Positions 5,454-5,553 of a DNA stretch of 5,553 bases are shown one piece after another. The stretch is from Bacteroidetes bacterium UBA4009. Its GTDB lineage: Bacteria; Bacteroidota; Bacteroidia; NS11-12g; UBA9320. The stretch's first letter is position 1. Each line of letters opens with the position of its first letter. Under the pieces are notes generated by a model. The model made no database searches. It saw only the letters and a list, made by a program, of their open reading frames with translations, and had not been told where the DNA came from. The stretch covers positions 1 through 5,553 of the forward strand of contig DGBH01000184.1 in the NCBI GenBank assembly GCA_002384205.1, given 5' to 3'. Made by a program: the position numbers and the translations under genes.

Positions 5454-5553
5454 AATTCTTGTTTAGCAATAATTTCAGAAAGTAACTGGTGTATGTTTTC
5501 ATTAGCTGCGATTATGGATGTTCCAAAAACAAAGTCATCTTCTCCGCTAAAGT
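5450..5553 (-). CDS. C-terminal 33 codons of an unidentified gene (5' part outside window)
   Basis: On the minus strand one frame stays open from the right edge to a TAA at 5452-5450, encoding 33 residues that include EDDFVFGTSIIAANENI and end in LLSEIIAKQEF. The composition (alternating hydrophobic strand, then an amphipathic helix) looks like a real protein terminus. Its stop lies against the stop of the ftsB-like gene, a tidy convergent arrangement like the one at 2683-2686. I do not recognise the family from this fragment and assign no function. The short length leaves some chance that it is a fortuitous open frame. Confidence 0.55.
   Translation of the reverse strand, partial: FSGEDDFVFGTSIIAANENIHQLLSEIIAKQEF

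Noticed and set aside
1..5553. CRISPR arrays, insertion sequences, tRNA or rRNA genes, phage or defence genes
   Set aside because: No regularly spaced repeats, transposase motifs, terminal inverted repeats, cloverleaf sequences or defence-type domains were seen; every sizeable stretch is explained by core genes.

Overview
The window looks like ordinary core chromosome of an AT-rich Bacteroidota member, probably from the Flavobacteriia, Cytophagia or Chitinophagia side of the phylum. Three things point there. The protein families have Bacteroidota-style sequences: a class I FBPase, a single-domain aspartokinase starting with KFGGAS, and a short FtsB/DivIC-like protein ending in LEKYAREHYFFKKDDEDV. 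The upstream regions carry copies of the Bacteroidota sigma-factor -7 element TAnnTTTG. The leaders before start codons are A-rich and lack clear Shine-Dalgarno sites. No mobile element, CRISPR array, RNA gene or prophage signature was seen.

Layout, left to right. (1) Minus strand, 1-1373: fbp (class I fructose-1,6-bisphosphatase) followed by an HD-domain phosphohydrolase that runs off the left edge, probably one transcript. (2) Plus strand, 1418-2686: an aspartokinase, divergent from fbp across a 44-base spacer holding two back-to-back -7 boxes. (3) Minus strand, 2683-3822: a secreted MORN-repeat protein whose stop codon shares the bases CTAG with the aspartokinase stop. (4) Plus strand, 3986-5453: a compact run of an ISC-type [2Fe-2S] ferredoxin, IscX, a KdsC-like HAD phosphatase and a small FtsB/DivIC-like division protein. 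(5) Minus strand, from 5450 to the right edge: the last 33 codons of an unidentified gene converging on the division gene.

Functionally the window mixes gluconeogenesis (fbp), entry to the aspartate-family amino acids (aspartokinase), Fe-S cluster assembly (ferredoxin and IscX), Kdo synthesis for lipopolysaccharide (KdsC-like) and cell division (FtsB-like). The clearest functional pair is ferredoxin-IscX, which in proteobacteria is the tail of the isc operon and here appears without the rest of it. All genes are tightly packed; the longest gene-free stretch is about 163 bases (3823-3985).

I found no convincing new biological system. The items most worth following up are the displaced ferredoxin-IscX pair linked to kdsC and ftsB, the corrected ferredoxin start, the uncharacterised N-terminal domain of the MORN protein, and the overlapping divergent promoters of fbp and the aspartokinase.
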